From: CAWCDJ01 sp963836015
GTDB taxonomy: Bacteria; Acidobacteriota; Terriglobia; Bryobacterales; Bryobacteraceae
Direction of reading: 5' to 3'
Assembly: GCA_963836015.1 (NCBI GenBank)
Contig: CAWIIF010000009.1
Location: forward strand, 62,001-126,000
Length of the DNA stretch: 64,000 nucleotides
Program-made: the position numbers and the translations under genes
Notes under the pieces: model-generated
Seen by the model: only the letters and a program-made list of their open reading frames with translations
Databases searched by the model: none
Told to the model about the DNA's origin: nothing
In this document: piece after piece, positions 27,021 through 35,137 of the stretch
Position numbering within the stretch: the first letter of the stretch is position 1
Layout: each line of letters begins with the position of its first letter

Positions 27021-28682
27021 ATGAAGCGAGCCCTCTGGTCTAGCGCATTGCTGCTGGGCTGTTTCTGGGCCGTACTATCCGGCCAGAATCCACAATCGCC
27101 CATTCACTTCACTTATCAGCCGATCGGCTTCAAGCTGGACAGCTCGGAGACACCGCAGCGTCATGCGCCCGAAACCATGGCCGGCGGGGTAGCGGTGTTC
27201 GACTACAACAACGACGGATACCTCGACATCTATTTCGCGAATGGAGCCGATATCGCGACCCTGAAAAAGAGCGCGGCCAAGTACTCCAACCGGCTCTTCG
27301 AGAACGACGGCCACGGCAACTTCAAAGACGTAACCGAGCGGGCCGGGCTTGCGGGCGCCGGCTTCGACAACGGCGTCGCCATCGGAGACTACGACAACGA
27401 CGGCTACAAGGACATCTTTGTCGGCGGCGTTCACGGAAACCGGCTGTACCACAACAACCGCGACGGCACATTCACCGACGTTTCGGCGAAGGCCGGGATC
27501 GATCGGCCGGACACGGAGTACGGACCTTTGTGGTCGGTCGGCGGGGTGTGGCTGGACGTGAACAACGACGGCCGGTTGGACCTCTTTGTGATCGACTATC
27601 TGGCTTGGGACTTCAAGAACGAGCCCTTTTGCGAAGCCGCTCCCGGGAAGCGCGACTACTGCCACCCGAGATTCTATAAAGGCACTCCGAACCAGCTGTT
27701 TCTGAATCAGGGCGACGGAACGTTCAAGGACATCTCGGTAGAGAGCGGAATCCGGGCCCATCCGGGTAAGGGTATGGGAGTCGGTGTGGCGGACTTCGAT
27801 CTGGACGGTTGGATGGATATCTTCGTCTCTAACGATAAAGTCTACAATTCGTTCTTTCACAACAAGGGCAACGCCAAATTCGAAGAAACTTCCTTCGAGG
27901 CCGGGGTGGCCCTTACCGAGGATGGCCAGTTTATCTCGGGCATGGGGGTGGACGCTCGCGACCTCGACAACGATGGCCTCGCCGATATCGCTTTCGTGGC
28001 GCTCGACAACGAGACCTTCCCGTTGTTCCGGAACCTGGGGAAAGGCGTCTTCGCCGACATCACCCAGAAAAGCGGTATGGGGCGCCTGTCTGTACCGATG
28101 GCAGGGTACTCACCCACGATTGCCGATATGGACAACGACGGCTGGAAGGATATTTTCGTCTCGCGGGGCCACGTCCAATCCCTGGGATATGCGTCGACTG
28201 TGCCGGTGGAACAGCCGAACACAGTGTTCCGCAACCTGGGCGGCACGAGGTTCCAGGCGCTCACGGCCGAAGCCGGTTTGACAGCACAGCCACCGAGCCG
28301 CCACCGGGGTTCGGCGGTGGGCGACCTGAACGGCGACGGGCGACTGGACGTCGTGGTCTCGGCTCTCAGCGCGCCGGCCGAAGTGTGGCTCAACGATAGC
28401 CCGGCCGGCAATCACTGGATCGAATTCGCCCTGCAAGGCTCAAAGAGCAACCGCGATGGGATCGGGGCAAGAATCAAGGTGGTCGCGGGCGGAGCGGCAC
28501 AGTACAATCACGTCTGTTTCGCCGCCGGATACGCTTCGTCGAGCGCAGGTCCCACGCATTTCGGGTTAGGCGCGAGCAAAACCGTGGACCTGGTTGAAAT
28601 TCGCTGGCCCAGCGGAATCGTCCAGGAACTCAGGAACGTCGCCGCCGATCGCCTCTTGAAAATTCAAGAACCGTCCAAGTAG
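27021..28682 (+). CDS. CRTAC1-family secreted protein (FG-GAP repeats plus ASPIC/UnbV domain)
   Basis: The protein is 553 residues from ATG 27021, which has AGGA eight bases upstream. A signal peptide (ALWSSALLLGCFWAVLSG) precedes seven FG-GAP/VCBS blades, each with a calcium-loop motif such as DYNNDGYLDIYF (near 61), DYDNDGYKDIFV (near 124) and DLNGDGRLDVVV (near 434). The C-terminal ASPIC/UnbV domain includes SKSNRDGIGARIKV near 475 and ends with VEIRWPSGIVQEL. The predicted fold is a seven-bladed calcium-binding propeller outside the cytoplasm. Function in bacteria is not established. A second paralogue lies three kilobases downstream, which suggests that the two act together or on related partners. 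Confidence 0.9.
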   Translation: MKRALWSSALLLGCFWAVLSGQNPQSPIHFTYQPIGFKLDSSETPQRHAPETMAGGVAVFDYNNDGYLDIYFANGADIATLKKSAAKYSNRLFENDGHGNFKDVTERAGLAGAGFDNGVAIGDYDNDGYKDIFVGGVHGNRLYHNNRDGTFTDVSAKAGIDRPDTEYGPLWSVGGVWLDVNNDGRLDLFVIDYLAWDFKNEPFCEAAPGKRDYCHPRFYKGTPNQLFLNQGDGTFKDISVESGIRAHPGKGMGVGVADFDLDGWMDIFVSNDKVYNSFFHNKGNAKFEETSFEAGVALTEDGQFISGMGVDARDLDNDGLADIAFVALDNETFPLFRNLGKGVFADITQKSGMGRLSVPMAGYSPTIADMDNDGWKDIFVSRGHVQSLGYASTVPVEQPNTVFRNLGGTRFQALTAEAGLTAQPPSRHRGSAVGDLNGDGRLDVVVSALSAPAEVWLNDSPAGNHWIEFALQGSKSNRDGIGARIKVVAGGAAQYNHVCFAAGYASSSAGPTHFGLGASKTVDLVEIRWPSGIVQELRNVAADRLLKIQEPSK

Positions 28683-28812
28683 GGGCAACCCGGCGTCAGC
28701 GCCAACCCAGTTCCCGTTTTCCGCATCGCAAAATGCGTTTTCGGACCACATTGGTCGAGTAATGGATTTATACGATGGCGAAGCGGAGTTAAAGAACTTA
28801 ATATGATGTATT

Positions 28813-30117
28813 ATGCGACAGACGCTTTGGAGGGGAATGCTGGCGCCTTTGGCTTTCCTCCTTGCCGGGCAGGCGATGGGGAGCGATCTGCGTCCGTTTC
28901 TCTACACGGCGGCACCACGGTATGAGGCGGCCTGGAGCCGGGGCGGGGAGCGGTTTCCGGATGGCGCCCACCTGGTTCTGGTGACTGGGGAAGGAATCCG
29001 CGATCTGGTCCCGTCGTTTTTCGCTTCGGCGGATGCGGCCGTTTCGCCCGACGGCACCCGGGTTTTGTTCGCCGGGCGGCCCGCCAGGCAAGATCGCTGG
29101 CAAATCTGGCAGGTGGATCTGGCGGGCGGCACACCGCATCGCATGGCGGCCACCTCCGATCCGTGTATTCGCCCGCTGTACCTGCCGGACGGCAGGATCG
29201 CGTATACCCGGGTGACGCCGTCCGGGTCGCAGATCGAAGTGGTCCGGCCGGAAAGCGGAGAACCGGACATCCTGACTCACGTGCCCGGCCGGTACCTGAC
29301 CGACGATATTCTCCGGGACGGCCGCATCCTCTTCGAATGGCAGGGCGATCTCTTCACGGTCTATCCGGACGGCACGGGTGTGGAATCCTTGCGCTGCGAT
29401 CATGGACCCCAGCGCTCCGGCGGGCGGCAGGTTTCTTCCGGAGATGTGATTTTCAGCGTCGCCGGTGGCCTGGCCCGCTTCACCTCCGCGCTCGCATTTC
29501 AGCAGAAGATGCCGCCCGTGAACCTGGAGATCGCAGGCCCGGTTGCCGAGTTGACGCCCGGCCAGTGGCTTTTTGCGGCCAGGCCTCGTTCCGGCGGCGG
29601 GTACGCGATCTACTCTGCGGACTCCCGGTTGGGGGACGTGAAACGCCTGGAGTGCCCGCACAATCTCAATGCCGTGGAGCCGGTAGTGGTAGCGGCCCGG
29701 GTGCCTCCCCGCGACTTCCCTTCCGCGCTGGTGCCCACGCGAAAAACGGGCAACCTGCTCTGCCTGAATGTGAATGAGGCGAAGGAGCCCATCGAAGGAA
29801 AGGTTCATTCGGTGCGGCTCTATACTCTCGGATCCGGCGGAGGGCCGAAGCTGCTGGGGCAAACTGCGGTGGCACAGGACGGATCCTTTTACGTCGAAGT
29901 GCCGGCCGACCGGCCGATCCGCATCGAACTCGTGAACGCCGCGGGCTCTCGGCTGCGGGCGGAGGAGCACTGGTTCTGGATGCGCCCCAGCGAGCAGCGG
30001 ATCTGCGTGGGCTGCCACGCCGGACCGGAGCGGGCGCCCGAGAACAGAGTCCCCGAAATCCTCAACGAAACACTTACCCCGGCGAAGATGCTGGGAGACC
30101 TTGGACGGCCCCAATGA
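28813..30117 (+). CDS. Secreted TolB-like propeller with single c-type haem motif (hydrazine-synthase-alpha-like)
   Basis: The 434-residue protein has a signal peptide (LAPLAFLLAGQAMG), then TolB/PD40-like strands (AAVSPDGTRVLFAG near 73, RPLYLPDGRIAYTR near 117, DILRDGRILFEW near 169). The C-terminal part reads DFPSALVPTRKTGNLLCLNV and WMRPSEQRICVGCHAGPER near 389-407, with one CxxCH haem-binding site. This order resembles the middle and C-terminal parts of the hydrazine synthase alpha-subunit superfamily, seen in many non-anammox bacteria, so it does not imply hydrazine chemistry. No Shine-Dalgarno is visible before ATG 28813. Its stop overlaps the start of the next gene. The 130 bases before it hold no gene. 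Confidence 0.72.
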   Translation: MRQTLWRGMLAPLAFLLAGQAMGSDLRPFLYTAAPRYEAAWSRGGERFPDGAHLVLVTGEGIRDLVPSFFASADAAVSPDGTRVLFAGRPARQDRWQIWQVDLAGGTPHRMAATSDPCIRPLYLPDGRIAYTRVTPSGSQIEVVRPESGEPDILTHVPGRYLTDDILRDGRILFEWQGDLFTVYPDGTGVESLRCDHGPQRSGGRQVSSGDVIFSVAGGLARFTSALAFQQKMPPVNLEIAGPVAELTPGQWLFAARPRSGGGYAIYSADSRLGDVKRLECPHNLNAVEPVVVAARVPPRDFPSALVPTRKTGNLLCLNVNEAKEPIEGKVHSVRLYTLGSGGGPKLLGQTAVAQDGSFYVEVPADRPIRIELVNAAGSRLRAEEHWFWMRPSEQRICVGCHAGPERAPENRVPEILNETLTPAKMLGDLGRPQ

Positions 30118-31736
30118 AGTTGCAACATGGCCTTGTTCTTCTGCCTTTCCTCGCCGGTGCGCTCATCGCGCAAAACAACGGCCCCATCCGCTTTGAAGAT
30201 GTCACACCGCAATCGGGCATCGGCTTCACTCATTCCTTCGGGGCGGAGCAACTGGGCTCGCTGATCGAGAGCACGGGCGCGGGATGCGCCTGGCTGGACT
30301 ACAACAACGATGGCAAGCCGGATCTGTTCGTGGTGAGCGGTCGCCCCCTGGGAGACGGAATGCATCCGTACCCGCTGCGGCATCCGCCGGCAGTGGCGCC
30401 GCGGAACCACCTCTACCGTAATGACGGGGCCGGCAAATTCACCGACGTGACGGACCAGGCCGGGGTGGGCGGCGACGGTTTCGGTTTCGCCGCGATCGCG
30501 GCCGATTTCGACAACGACGGCCGCACCGACTTGCTCGTGACCTACTACGGCCACGTCGCGCTGTACCGGAACCAGGGAGACGGCACATTCGCGGATGTGA
30601 CCGCCAAGGCGGGGTTGGATGTGAAGGGCTGGGCGATCGGCGCTGCCTGGCTCGATTACGACCGGGATGGTTGCGTGGACCTGTTCGTGGGGCGCTACGT
30701 GAAATTCGATCCTACGTACCATTCCTATTATGCCGCCGACAATTACCCGGGGCCGCTCGATTACGCGGCGAATACGAACCTGCTCTTCCATAACAACTGC
30801 CATGGCGGATTCACCGACGTCAGCGAGAAGTCGGGCATCGCGAAATACAAAGGCAGGACCATGGGGCTGACCGCCGCCGATTTCGACGGTGACGGCTTCC
30901 CCGATATCTACGTCGCCAACGACAAGACCGAAAACTTCCTCTTCCACAACCGGCACGACGGAACGTTCGAAGAAATCGCTTTGGAAGCAGGCGCCGCGTT
31001 CGGACAGGATGGGGAGTCCACCTCCGCCATGGGGCCGGTCTTCTTCGATATGAATCACAGCGGGCACGCCGACCTGTGGGTGAGCGATTCCAAGTACAAC
31101 CGGCTGCTTCAAAATTCGGGCAAGCTGCCGTTTACCGATGTAACCTTGCAGGCCGGCATCTCGCAGCGGACGGCGCAATACACCAGCTGGGGCTCGGGCG
31201 TCTTCGATTTCGACAATGACGGGTGGAAGGATATTCTGATCGTCCACGGCGGCCTCATCCACCTGGTGCCGCAGGAGCATTCGGTGTTCCGCAATACAGG
31301 CGGCGGCAAGTTTCAGGACGTGTCGGCGGCGGCCGGACCGTTCTTCGCCACCAAGAGCGTGGGACGCGGCGCGTGCTTCGCGGATTTCGATGGCGACGGC
31401 AAGGTGGACGCGTATCTCGTGAACCTCGGCGCACCCGGAGTGCTACTCCGAAATACTTCTCAGTCTACGGGGCACTGGCTCATGGTCAAACTGGCCGGCA
31501 CGAAGAGCAACCGCGACGGGATCGGGGCCAAGGTGGAAGTGGAAGCGGGAGAGCTGAAGCAATGGGCGGAGCGTGTGGCGGGCTCCGGATACCTCAGCCA
31601 GAACGACCCGCGGCTGCATTTCGGCCTGGGCGGGCACAGCAAAGTGGACCGCATCGCCGTGACGTGGCCGGGCGGGAACCGGCAGGTGGTGGAGGCGGTT
31701 GCGGCTGACCAGGTGATCACGATCACGGAGAAATGA
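30114..31736 (+). CDS. Second CRTAC1-family secreted protein (FG-GAP plus ASPIC/UnbV)
   Basis: The 540-residue protein has a signal peptide (GLVLLPFLAGALIAQ) and FG-GAP blades with calcium loops such as DYNNDGKPDLFV near 61, DFDNDGRTDLLV near 131 and DFDGDGFPDIYV near 262. A C-terminal ASPIC/UnbV domain has the same SKSNRDGIGAKVEVEAG sequence seen in the first paralogue. It starts inside the stop of the haem protein and its own stop overlaps the start of the peroxidase-like gene, so it is translationally coupled on both sides. This coupling ties it to redox proteins more firmly than mere neighbourhood would. Confidence 0.9.
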   Translation: MKLQHGLVLLPFLAGALIAQNNGPIRFEDVTPQSGIGFTHSFGAEQLGSLIESTGAGCAWLDYNNDGKPDLFVVSGRPLGDGMHPYPLRHPPAVAPRNHLYRNDGAGKFTDVTDQAGVGGDGFGFAAIAADFDNDGRTDLLVTYYGHVALYRNQGDGTFADVTAKAGLDVKGWAIGAAWLDYDRDGCVDLFVGRYVKFDPTYHSYYAADNYPGPLDYAANTNLLFHNNCHGGFTDVSEKSGIAKYKGRTMGLTAADFDGDGFPDIYVANDKTENFLFHNRHDGTFEEIALEAGAAFGQDGESTSAMGPVFFDMNHSGHADLWVSDSKYNRLLQNSGKLPFTDVTLQAGISQRTAQYTSWGSGVFDFDNDGWKDILIVHGGLIHLVPQEHSVFRNTGGGKFQDVSAAAGPFFATKSVGRGACFADFDGDGKVDAYLVNLGAPGVLLRNTSQSTGHWLMVKLAGTKSNRDGIGAKVEVEAGELKQWAERVAGSGYLSQNDPRLHFGLGGHSKVDRIAVTWPGGNRQVVEAVAADQVITITEK

Positions 31737-33559
31737 GTATGCGACGGGCGATTTGGGCGCTACTTTTCGTTGTGGCCGCGGCCGGGGAGACCCGCTACCG
31801 GAGTCCCGACGATATGGCGCTGTCGCCCGACGGCAAGCGGCTCTTCGTGGTGTGCAGCGGCAGCGGCGAAGTCCTGGCCATCGATACGGGGACCCGCGGC
31901 ATCGTGGGCCGGGCGGCGGTGGGGAAGGTTCCACGCGGAATCGCGCTGGCGCCCGACGGAAAGCGCTTGTATGTGACGAATTCGTGGTCCGACACCGTCA
32001 GCGAGGTGGACACCGCTTCGTTTCAGGTGCTGCGAACTCTGCCGGCGGGCTTTGAGCCTACTGGTGTCGCGATGGATGCGGCGCGAAACGTACTCTACGT
32101 CGCGAACCGGCTGTCCGATGATATCTCGATGATCGATTTGGCCCGCGGCGCCGACGTGCAGCGGTTCGTGGCGGGCCGGGGAGCCAGCTATGTGACCGCG
32201 TCGCCCGACGGCGCGCACATCTATGTCAGCCACATCTACCCGAACATCGGACACTTCCGTGCGGCCCCCGTGTCCGAGATCACGGAACTGGATGCCGGAC
32301 ATCAGACGGTGGCTCGTCGTTTGCCCCTGAAGAACGCGGCCGGCATCTTCCATATTGCGTTTTCGCGGGATGGCCGCATCGGCCTGGCAGCCGAATTGAG
32401 GCCCAAGAACCTGGTGCCGCTGGCACACGTGGAGCACGGCTGGGCGTTCGGCAACTCCCTGGCCGTTTTTGGCGACGGCATCGAGGGCGTAGTGCAGATG
32501 CCCCTGGATGAAATCGACACGTTCTTCTCTCTGCCGTTCGGGGTGGCGATTGCAGGGGATCAAACGCGGGCCTATGTTTCAGCCAGCGGGTCGAACGAGA
32601 TTCTGATCCTGGACTTGCCGAAACTGATCGCCGCAGCGCGCTCCCCTAAAGCGGGGCGGCTGGCTAACGACCTTTCAGCCTCGGCCGCGTACGTGCTTGC
32701 GCGGATTCCGGTGGGACGGAATCCGCGCGCGATCCAGGTCTCGCCGGACGGGAAGACGCTCTACGTCGCGAACCGGCTCGACGACACCATTTCCGTGGTC
32801 GATACCGCGCGCGCGGCGGTTGCCGCCGAAATCCCGCTGGGCGCTCCTACACCGTTGACGCCCGAACGCCGCGGCGAGCGCCTTTTTTACTCGTCGATGT
32901 ACTCGTTCGGCCACCAGTTCGGCTGTGCCAACTGCCATCTCGACTCGACCTTCGACGGCCTCTCTTGGGACCTCGAACCCGACGGCTTCGGCATCGACAT
33001 CGTCGATAATCGCGCGCTGGAAGAGATCAAGGACACGGCGCCATACAAGTGGAACGGCGGCAATCCGGACCTGCAGACCGAGTGCGGCCCGCGGACGGAA
33101 CGCTTCTTCTTCCGTTCGGAAGGCTTCCGGGGCGCCGATCTCGAAGACCTGGTGAAGTATATCAAGTCGATTCCTCTCCGCCCCAACCGCTACCGGCTGC
33201 CCGCCGGCGAATTGACCGCGGCGCAGGAACGGGGGCGGACCCTCTTCACGCGGACGGTCAGGAAGGATGGCACTCCGATTCCCGAGCTTCAGCAATGCGC
33301 GGTCTGTCATACCGGCCCGCACTTTACCGCCAACGTTTCGCTGGATGTCGATACGGGGAAGCCTTCGGACCGCTCGCCGCAGGTGGATATCCCACAGTTG
33401 ACCAATGTAGTGAACAGCGCGCCGTATCTGCATGACGGCTCGGCCCGGACGCTCGAAGAGATTTGGACCGTTTTCAACCCGCGGGACATACACGGCGTGA
33501 CCAACGACCTGACCAAAGATGAGCTCAACGATCTCATCGAATATCTGAAAACGCTATGA
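31733..33559 (+). CDS. YVTN beta-propeller fused to di-haem cytochrome c peroxidase/MauG-like domain
   Basis: The 608-residue protein has a signal peptide (AIWALLFVVAAAGE). A YVTN/lactonase-type propeller covers about residues 20-380 (ALSPDGKRLFVVCSGSGEVL, ALAPDGKRLYVTNSWSDTV, VSPDGKTLYVANRLDDTI). The C-terminal 220 residues carry two CxxCH haem motifs, CANCH near 397 and CAVCH near 523, with the LTNVVNSAPYLHDGSARTLEE stretch typical of MauG/di-haem peroxidases. The product should be a periplasmic oxidase or peroxidase. Overlap with the preceding CRTAC1 gene and the following propeller gene (ATGA at both ends) shows coupling. Start could be ATG 31733 or 31739; the latter has GGAG at better spacing. 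Confidence 0.87.
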   Translation: MSMRRAIWALLFVVAAAGETRYRSPDDMALSPDGKRLFVVCSGSGEVLAIDTGTRGIVGRAAVGKVPRGIALAPDGKRLYVTNSWSDTVSEVDTASFQVLRTLPAGFEPTGVAMDAARNVLYVANRLSDDISMIDLARGADVQRFVAGRGASYVTASPDGAHIYVSHIYPNIGHFRAAPVSEITELDAGHQTVARRLPLKNAAGIFHIAFSRDGRIGLAAELRPKNLVPLAHVEHGWAFGNSLAVFGDGIEGVVQMPLDEIDTFFSLPFGVAIAGDQTRAYVSASGSNEILILDLPKLIAAARSPKAGRLANDLSASAAYVLARIPVGRNPRAIQVSPDGKTLYVANRLDDTISVVDTARAAVAAEIPLGAPTPLTPERRGERLFYSSMYSFGHQFGCANCHLDSTFDGLSWDLEPDGFGIDIVDNRALEEIKDTAPYKWNGGNPDLQTECGPRTERFFFRSEGFRGADLEDLVKYIKSIPLRPNRYRLPAGELTAAQERGRTLFTRTVRKDGTPIPELQQCAVCHTGPHFTANVSLDVDTGKPSDRSPQVDIPQLTNVVNSAPYLHDGSARTLEEIWTVFNPRDIHGVTNDLTKDELNDLIEYLKTL

Positions 33560-34650
33560 AGAGTAACCTCAAGATTCGGCGTCGTACTTCCTTGGGCCTC
33601 CTGGCTCTGTGCCTGTCCAGCTCTACGCTGGCCGCCGAGCTGCCGCGGTTCCGGTGGCAGAATTTCACGGTCGAGAACGGGCTTCCGAACAACCGTGTCT
33701 ACTGCGTGGCTGTCGATGGGGACAAGGTCTGGGCCGGCACGGACAACGGTTTGGCGCTCTACCAGAATGGCAAGTGGAGGAGCTTCACCGTGGCGGACGG
33801 CCTGGCGCACCGGGCCGTGCTCTCCCTGGCGCTCGATAAACGAACTCACGACCTATGGATCGGAACCATGGGCGGGCTCAGCCGCTATTCGGCCGGGCGG
33901 CTCGACAGTTTCACGCAACTGACGAGCGGCCTGCCCAACGACGTCGTATACGGCGTTTCGGTGCTGGGCGATTTTGTCTGGGTCGCTACCGCCGCCGGCG
34001 GGGCCCGCTTCAATACGCGGAGCAAACAGTGGAGCCTCTATAACGAGCGAAACACTCCGATGTACGAGATCTGGACTTACAGCGTGACCGCCGCCGAAGA
34101 CAAAGTCTATTACGCGGTGTGGGGCGGAGGAGTCCTGGAGTACGACGTGAAGACGGATCACTGGAAGGACTATAACGATCCGGACGGAGAGACGGAAATC
34201 GTGCTGTTCAAAGACCAGGGCCTGATTCACGAGATTACCACCTCGGTGAGCTACGTGAACCGGATCCTATGGGTGGCCACTTACTTCGGCGTGTCCCGGT
34301 ACGATGGCCGCGATTGGCGAAACTTCCTGGACCAGGATAGCGGCCTCCCAAGCAACTTCCTGAACCAGGTGAAGACCGTGGACGGGACGCGCACCTGGTT
34401 CTCCACGGACAAAGGCCTGGCCTATTACGACGGAGAGCGCTGGGCCACCTACCGGCCGGCGCTCGACACGCATGCTCCCGAGATGCTCGTACGGGACGGA
34501 AACGGAGCGGTGACAAGGGTTCCGGTTCACACCGCGCCGTCACATCATTACACGTTTGCCGTAGATTTTCAGAACGACGATATTTGGGTGGCTACCGCCA
34601 AAGGGATTAGCCACGGAATTCATATTTCACCCGGAGAATCCGACCGATGA
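33556..34650 (+). CDS. Secreted two-component-regulator-type propeller protein
   Basis: The 364-residue protein has a signal peptide (LGLLALCLSSSTLAAE). It then has repeats of the reg-prop type: FTVENGLPNNRVYCVAVDG near 37, VWAGTDNGLALYQNGKW near 59, LWIGTMGGLSRYSAG near 99, LWVATYFGVSRYDGRDW near 238 and IWVATAKGISHG near the end. These normally form the sensory propeller of hybrid histidine kinases, but here no kinase follows, so it is a free-standing periplasmic domain. It overlaps both neighbours by four bases. A scaffold or ligand-sensing role in the cluster is plausible but not shown. Confidence 0.8.
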   Translation: MKSNLKIRRRTSLGLLALCLSSSTLAAELPRFRWQNFTVENGLPNNRVYCVAVDGDKVWAGTDNGLALYQNGKWRSFTVADGLAHRAVLSLALDKRTHDLWIGTMGGLSRYSAGRLDSFTQLTSGLPNDVVYGVSVLGDFVWVATAAGGARFNTRSKQWSLYNERNTPMYEIWTYSVTAAEDKVYYAVWGGGVLEYDVKTDHWKDYNDPDGETEIVLFKDQGLIHEITTSVSYVNRILWVATYFGVSRYDGRDWRNFLDQDSGLPSNFLNQVKTVDGTRTWFSTDKGLAYYDGERWATYRPALDTHAPEMLVRDGNGAVTRVPVHTAPSHHYTFAVDFQNDDIWVATAKGISHGIHISPGESDR

Positions 34651-35132
34651 ATACGATTGATCTGATCGAACGAATCGCGAGCGCGACCGAAGTGAGCAAG
34701 CGCGCGATCACCGCGCCCTCGGTACTCAACGAGGCGTACGACTACCCCAAGCCCAGCTCCTTTTCACGCGCACTGCGGATCGATTTGGGGGACGTGGCAA
34801 TCCTGCTGATTTCAGGCACTGCGAGCATCGACGAGAACGGCAAGAGCGTTCATGTTGGCGACTTTCGCGCACAGCTCCGCCGCACCTACTCGAACATTAC
34901 CGGCCTGCTGGCGGCGGAGGGCGCCACGTGGAAGGACGTGGTCCGCACGACGTGCTACCTGCGGGACATCGAGCGCGACTACGCAGTCTTCAACGAAGAG
35001 CGCACCGCATTCTTCGCGGAGCAGGGGCTCGACCCGCTGCCGGCCTCCACGGGCATCCAGGCGATACTCTGCCGCCCCGAGTTGCTCGTCGAGATCGAGG
35101 CGATCGCGATGTTCGTGACGCCTCGAAGGTAA
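34647..35132 (+). CDS. RidA/YjgF-family protein
   Basis: The 161-residue protein has a 35-residue N-terminal extension and then the RidA fold: ILLISGTASIDENGKSVHVG near 50, TYSNITGLLAAEGATWKDVV near 80 and a C-terminal TGIQAILCRPELLVEIEAIA near 140. The arginine in this last motif aligns with the catalytic arginine of enamine/imine deaminases, so activity is possible. There is no signal peptide, which makes it the only evidently cytoplasmic product of the coupled run. It starts inside the stop of the propeller gene and ends five bases before the binding-protein gene. Confidence 0.85.
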   Translation: MNTIDLIERIASATEVSKRAITAPSVLNEAYDYPKPSSFSRALRIDLGDVAILLISGTASIDENGKSVHVGDFRAQLRRTYSNITGLLAAEGATWKDVVRTTCYLRDIERDYAVFNEERTAFFAEQGLDPLPASTGIQAILCRPELLVEIEAIAMFVTPRR

Positions 35133-35137
35133 CTGCT

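Noticed and set aside
28725..28745. CGCAT/ATGCG hairpin followed by TTTT as terminator of the first CRTAC1 gene
   Set aside because: Only five pairs, and it would separate the two parts of the cluster; the evidence is too thin to call either way.
28813..30117. Hydrazine synthase function and anammox metabolism
   Set aside because: The similarity is to a broad superfamily; no other anammox gene is present and the family signs point to Acidobacteriota.
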